Shown: piece after piece, positions 61,149 through 64,000 of the stretch | How positions within the stretch are numbered: position 1 is the first letter of the stretch | Layout of the letters: each line of letters begins with the position of its first letter | NCBI GenBank assembly: GCA_963715785.1 | Contig: OY970276.1 | Coordinates: 930,001 to 994,000 of the forward strand | Direction of reading: 5' to 3' | Length of the DNA stretch: 64,000 nt | DNA from: LD21 sp963715785 | GTDB taxonomy: Bacteria > Bacteroidota > Bacteroidia > Bacteroidales > VadinHA17 | Notes under the pieces: model-generated | What the model saw: the letters and a program-made list of their open reading frames with translations, nothing else | Told to the model about the DNA's origin: nothing | Database searches by the model: none | Program-made: the position numbers and the translations under genes

Positions 61149-62027
61149 TCAATAATAAAGTTTGTCTTCAGAAATATTAAGATACCTGTTAACGGAAAAA
61201 AATGTTGAAACAATATTAATTAGGACCCCGGTCACTATTATAAATCCCCCGAGAAGGAGCAAAAGGTATGTACTTTCAAAACTGAACATCAGAAAAAACT
61301 CTTTTTCAATGAGATATAGCATTCCCATCAGCAAACTCATGGCAACCAGTGCCGCCAGCAGTCCGTGAAACGCACTCTGAATGAGGAAGGGCCTGCGTAT
61401 AAAGGCTCGGGTGGCACCGACGAGCTGCATAGTCCTGATTAAAAACCTTCTTGAATAGATTGATATTCTAATTGTATTGTTTATGATGGTCAGAGCGATC
61501 AGGAATAAAAATGAACTTATCACCAGCAGAAATAAACTGATTTTTCTGACATTTTCATTAATCAGAAACAGCAGGGATTCCTGGTAATAAACCTCCTTCA
61601 CAAACGGATATTCCCTCACATATTTTTCAATTTTTGCCACGCTGTCGGGACTGGTAAAACCTGCATAAAGGTAAACATCAATGGTTGGTGGCAAAGGATT
61701 ATCTCCCAGAAAGTTAATAAAATCTTCACCGAGATCTTTTTCCATTTTCACTGCAGCTGCATCCTTCGAAACATATTCTGTCGATTTCACATAGGGTTTA
61801 GCATCAAGATCCTTTTGGAGCATTCTGATGTCGGGTTCCTTTGCATCATCATCAAGTATAACTGAGAATGAAAGGCTTTCACGAAGATAATCAGAAAGTT
61901 CGCGTGCATTTATGAGAACAAGTCCCAGAATGCCAAGCAGAAACAAGACAAGCGATACACTTATAACTAGTGTAAAATAAGAACTTCTTAATCTTATTTT
62001 TGAATATCCTGCTTCTTTGTTTTTCAC
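61149..62027 (-). CDS. ftsX: Cell division protein FtsX
   Basis: ABC-transporter-like membrane subunit that, with FtsE, regulates septal peptidoglycan hydrolases. It has one N-terminal helix (SSYFTLVISVSLVLFLLG), a periplasmic domain (about residues 45-160) and three C-terminal helices of the FtsX/MacB permease type (MQLVGATRAFIRRPFL between helices 2 and 3). GTG 62027 (KNKEAGYSKIRLRSSY) is preferred as start because it gives a family-like N terminus of about 292 residues. TTG 62066 would add 13 residues. No ATG is available in frame. ftsE is not in the window. Confidence 0.9.
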   Translation of the reverse strand: MKNKEAGYSKIRLRSSYFTLVISVSLVLFLLGILGLVLINARELSDYLRESLSFSVILDDDAKEPDIRMLQKDLDAKPYVKSTEYVSKDAAAVKMEKDLGEDFINFLGDNPLPPTIDVYLYAGFTSPDSVAKIEKYVREYPFVKEVYYQESLLFLINENVRKISLFLLVISSFLFLIALTIINNTIRISIYSRRFLIRTMQLVGATRAFIRRPFLIQSAFHGLLAALVAMSLLMGMLYLIEKEFFLMFSFESTYLLLLLGGFIIVTGVLINIVSTFFSVNRYLNISEDKLYY

Positions 62028-62120
62028 CTGTATTAATACTTTTTTATCATAGTGCTCAGGCAGCAATTCTTCGATTTATTGATTAGATCGATTCTTTCGC
62101 ACTCATTCCCTGCTTCGGCT

Positions 62121-63140
62121 TCACTCAACTATTGTTATCCACCCGAATGTATCAGGCTCATCTCCGGTCTGAATGGCGGTGAGTTTTTTGTAAAGCTTCA
62201 TAGTTTGGATACCCGGTTCTCCATTTTTCCCGAATTCATAGATCATATTCTTTTCAGGATCAAATATCTTAGCGATTGGGCTAATAACAGCAGCCGTTCC
62301 GCATGCTCCCGCTTCTGCGAAAGTAGAGAGCTCCTCAACCGGAACCTGGCGCCGCTCGGTCTTCATTCCAATGCTTTTGGCAATTTCAATCAGACTCATA
62401 TTTGTGATTGAATTCAATATTGATTCTGATTTAGGAGTTATGTACGTATTATCCTTAATTCCAAAGAAGTTTGCCGGCCCGCATTCGTCTATATACTTTT
62501 TTTCTCTTGCATCGAGAAATATTGTATTGGAGTAACCGCCATTACGTGCTGCAATGATTGCTCTCAGGCTCGCGGCATAATTTCCGCCTACTTTGTAAAT
62601 TCCTGTACCCATTGGGGCCGCCCTGTCCACATCCCGGCAGATCAACATATTAACAGGCTTTACACCTTCCTTGAAATATGGTCCCACCGGCGTAACAAAC
62701 ACGAGGAATGTATACTCAGAAGCAGGCTTGACTCCAACCTCAGCTCCGCTTCCATACAAAAGCGGCCTTATGTACAAGGTTGCACCTGATCCGTAAGGAG
62801 GAACAAAATTCTTGTTTAAGGTTATCACTTTAAACAAGGCTTCACGGAACATATCCACCGGAAATGCCGCCATTTTTATTCCATCAGCAGATGTAATCAG
62901 TCTTTTTGCATTATCTTCCCATCTGAATAATCTGATCCTGCCATCTTTCCCCATGTATGCCTTTAATCCCTCAAATGCTTCCTGCCCATAATGCAGACCT
63001 GTTGCGGCAATATGAATATCAATAAACTCTGAGGATGATACTTCCAGACTTCCCCACTTCCCATTTTTGTAAAAACAACGGATATTATAATCTGTTTTTA
63101 TATAACCGAATGGCAGACATCCCCAATCGAATTTTTCCAT
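62121..63140 (-). CDS. ilvE: Branched-chain amino acid aminotransferase
   Basis: Fold-type IV PLP enzyme interconverting leucine, isoleucine and valine with their 2-oxo acids. The PLP lysine lies in GTGIYKVGGNYAAS (near residue 184). YIDECGPANFFG and SITNMSLIEIAKS form the phosphate-binding region, and the N-terminal HYGQEAFEGLKAY is typical. The 339-residue length and GTAAVISPIAKI near the C terminus fit the BCAT group II rather than D-amino-acid transaminase. It lies 93 bp upstream of ftsX and may start that transcript. Confidence 0.93.
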   Translation of the reverse strand: MEKFDWGCLPFGYIKTDYNIRCFYKNGKWGSLEVSSSEFIDIHIAATGLHYGQEAFEGLKAYMGKDGRIRLFRWEDNAKRLITSADGIKMAAFPVDMFREALFKVITLNKNFVPPYGSGATLYIRPLLYGSGAEVGVKPASEYTFLVFVTPVGPYFKEGVKPVNMLICRDVDRAAPMGTGIYKVGGNYAASLRAIIAARNGGYSNTIFLDAREKKYIDECGPANFFGIKDNTYITPKSESILNSITNMSLIEIAKSIGMKTERRQVPVEELSTFAEAGACGTAAVISPIAKIFDPEKNMIYEFGKNGEPGIQTMKLYKKLTAIQTGDEPDTFGWITIVE

Positions 63141-63217
63141 AGATAACGGTGATTAAATTTTGGCGTAAAAGTACATTTTAAAAACTTATTTAAATCACTT
63201 TCCGCGTGGAAAATGGT

Positions 63218-64000
63218 TTATTCTATATTCACCCCGAGGGCTGCAATCTGATCATCTGCTGCAATATTTCTGAGAAGCCTGGCAGAATTGGTTATAAACT
63301 GGTGATCTGTCAACTGCTTTTTCTGGAACTCAATCCATGTTTTCGCATCAGAATGTTTGCCATATTCTGTACGTTCTCTCAATAACTTTTCAGTGAGTTT
63401 CAAATAGTCTACCCTGCCCAGATAATCATACCTTGCATCATGAAGTATTTGATCGCATAATGTTTTCTTATGATCTGTAAAAGAGTTTCTTATAATATTT
63501 CTGACAGCTTCAACATTATCCTGACCAAAACCATAACCGGGCAATATCTCTTCTACCAGACGTATAGATGCTTCCATCGGTTTTTCATAATCTGAGATAA
63601 ATCCTGTAAGAAGAAATACCGAAGCAAGTTTCAGATTTATATAGTCTTCATCAGGCAGATTTTCAGCTCTTGACAGCAACTCCGCCTGGTTACATATATT
63701 TTTCACCATAGCTGAGTTATGAAAATAGAGATTAGGGGAGGCCTCTTCATCAAACATCTTAATGATCATTTCTTCAATATCCTGAAGCTTGATCATCTGC
63801 ATCTTGATTATAAACTTCCTGTTTGGCTTTCCTTCTTCATCACGAAGCTCAGGCACTATCCCATTCACAAAATACATTTCAAGTTCCCCTTTATACTTCA
63901 CCGGCATTTTACCGCGATATTCGCATGAGAAAAACTCCCTGACAAATTCATACGTTGTACCTGATATATTTATTTTACCGGCTTCACCGGAAGATTCCAT
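63218..64000 (-). CDS. Class III adenylate/guanylate cyclase domain protein with C-terminal HD-like domain, partial
   Basis: Only the C-terminal 260 residues are present; the ATG at the window edge is probably internal, because MESSGEAGKINISGTTYE is the C-terminal part of a class III cyclase core (family pattern AxRxExxGxPGxIxxS). The cyclase domain ends at VKYKGELEMYFVNGI. It is followed by a helical region (about residues 80-230) resembling an HD phosphohydrolase, but the LLHD motif reads LLTG, so catalysis is doubtful. HNSAMV, FTDHK and ILHDARYDYLGR keep the spacing of the family. A product or regulator of cyclic nucleotide signalling is likely. Upstream sensor domains lie beyond the window. 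Confidence 0.75.
   Translation of the reverse strand: MESSGEAGKINISGTTYEFVREFFSCEYRGKMPVKYKGELEMYFVNGIVPELRDEEGKPNRKFIIKMQMIKLQDIEEMIIKMFDEEASPNLYFHNSAMVKNICNQAELLSRAENLPDEDYINLKLASVFLLTGFISDYEKPMEASIRLVEEILPGYGFGQDNVEAVRNIIRNSFTDHKKTLCDQILHDARYDYLGRVDYLKLTEKLLRERTEYGKHSDAKTWIEFQKKQLTDHQFITNSARLLRNIAADDQIAALGVNIE

Noticed and set aside
1..64000. tRNA, rRNA, transposase or integrase genes
   Set aside because: None was recognised in any gene-free stretch or reading frame; the gaps are short and lack cloverleaf or terminal inverted repeat patterns.

Overview
The window reads as a chromosomal segment of a free-living, respiring member of the Bacteroidota, probably Bacteroidales-like. Support comes from the giant type IX secretion (T9SS) type-B cargo protein with a PorP/SprF partner, the single-cytochrome-b (type B) succinate dehydrogenase operon, the ftsX-DUF3098-truB-queA gene order, and promoters matching the Bacteroidota -33 TTTG / -7 TAnnTTTG consensus. 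No tRNA, rRNA, CRISPR array, prophage or insertion sequence was recognised.

Layout. 1-24 kb: housekeeping and stress genes. A DUF2231 membrane protein (cut by the window edge) is followed by dCMP deaminase, an S41 protease, an alpha/beta hydrolase, sdhCAB, a PPP-type phosphatase and a PepP-like aminopeptidase. Next comes a nitrosative-stress locus (Ric plus hemerythrin, diverging from an Rrf2 regulator plus a membrane 4Fe-4S protein), with a perfect inverted repeat between the two divergent promoters. Then a degenerate-Nudix regulator diverges from a beta-mannosidase, followed by two CPBP proteases, dusB, nadB and glyS. 23-33 kb: a surface-glycan locus with three GT4-type glycosyltransferases, two methyltransferases, a Wzx-like flippase and a YfhO-family membrane protein. 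33-58.4 kb: one reading frame of 8,156 codons encoding a giant modular surface adhesin, with porP/sprF directly downstream. 58.8-64 kb: queA, truB, DUF3098, ftsX, a branched-chain aminotransferase and a partial class III nucleotidyl cyclase with a degenerate HD-like tail.

The most striking object is the adhesin. It has about 70 tandem Ig/PKD-like or SprB modules in five families: 6x87, 26x91, 17x96, 13-14x102 residues and about nine SprB repeats. It ends in a gliding-motility-associated type-B sorting domain. The 273-bp and 288-bp arrays are almost identical at the DNA level and show higher-order block duplications, so the locus has grown by recombination and is probably variable in length. 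Nearly every array module carries two cysteines.

Sequence-quality note: dcd, the S41 protease, sdhC, glyS and the first glycosyltransferase are each broken by one to three single-base indels, all between about 1.0 and 24 kb. Because glyS is essential and sdhC sits in an intact operon, I treat these as sequence errors and give the reconstructed gene spans. Several genes use non-ATG starts (dusB, porP, the adhesin and probably ftsX).
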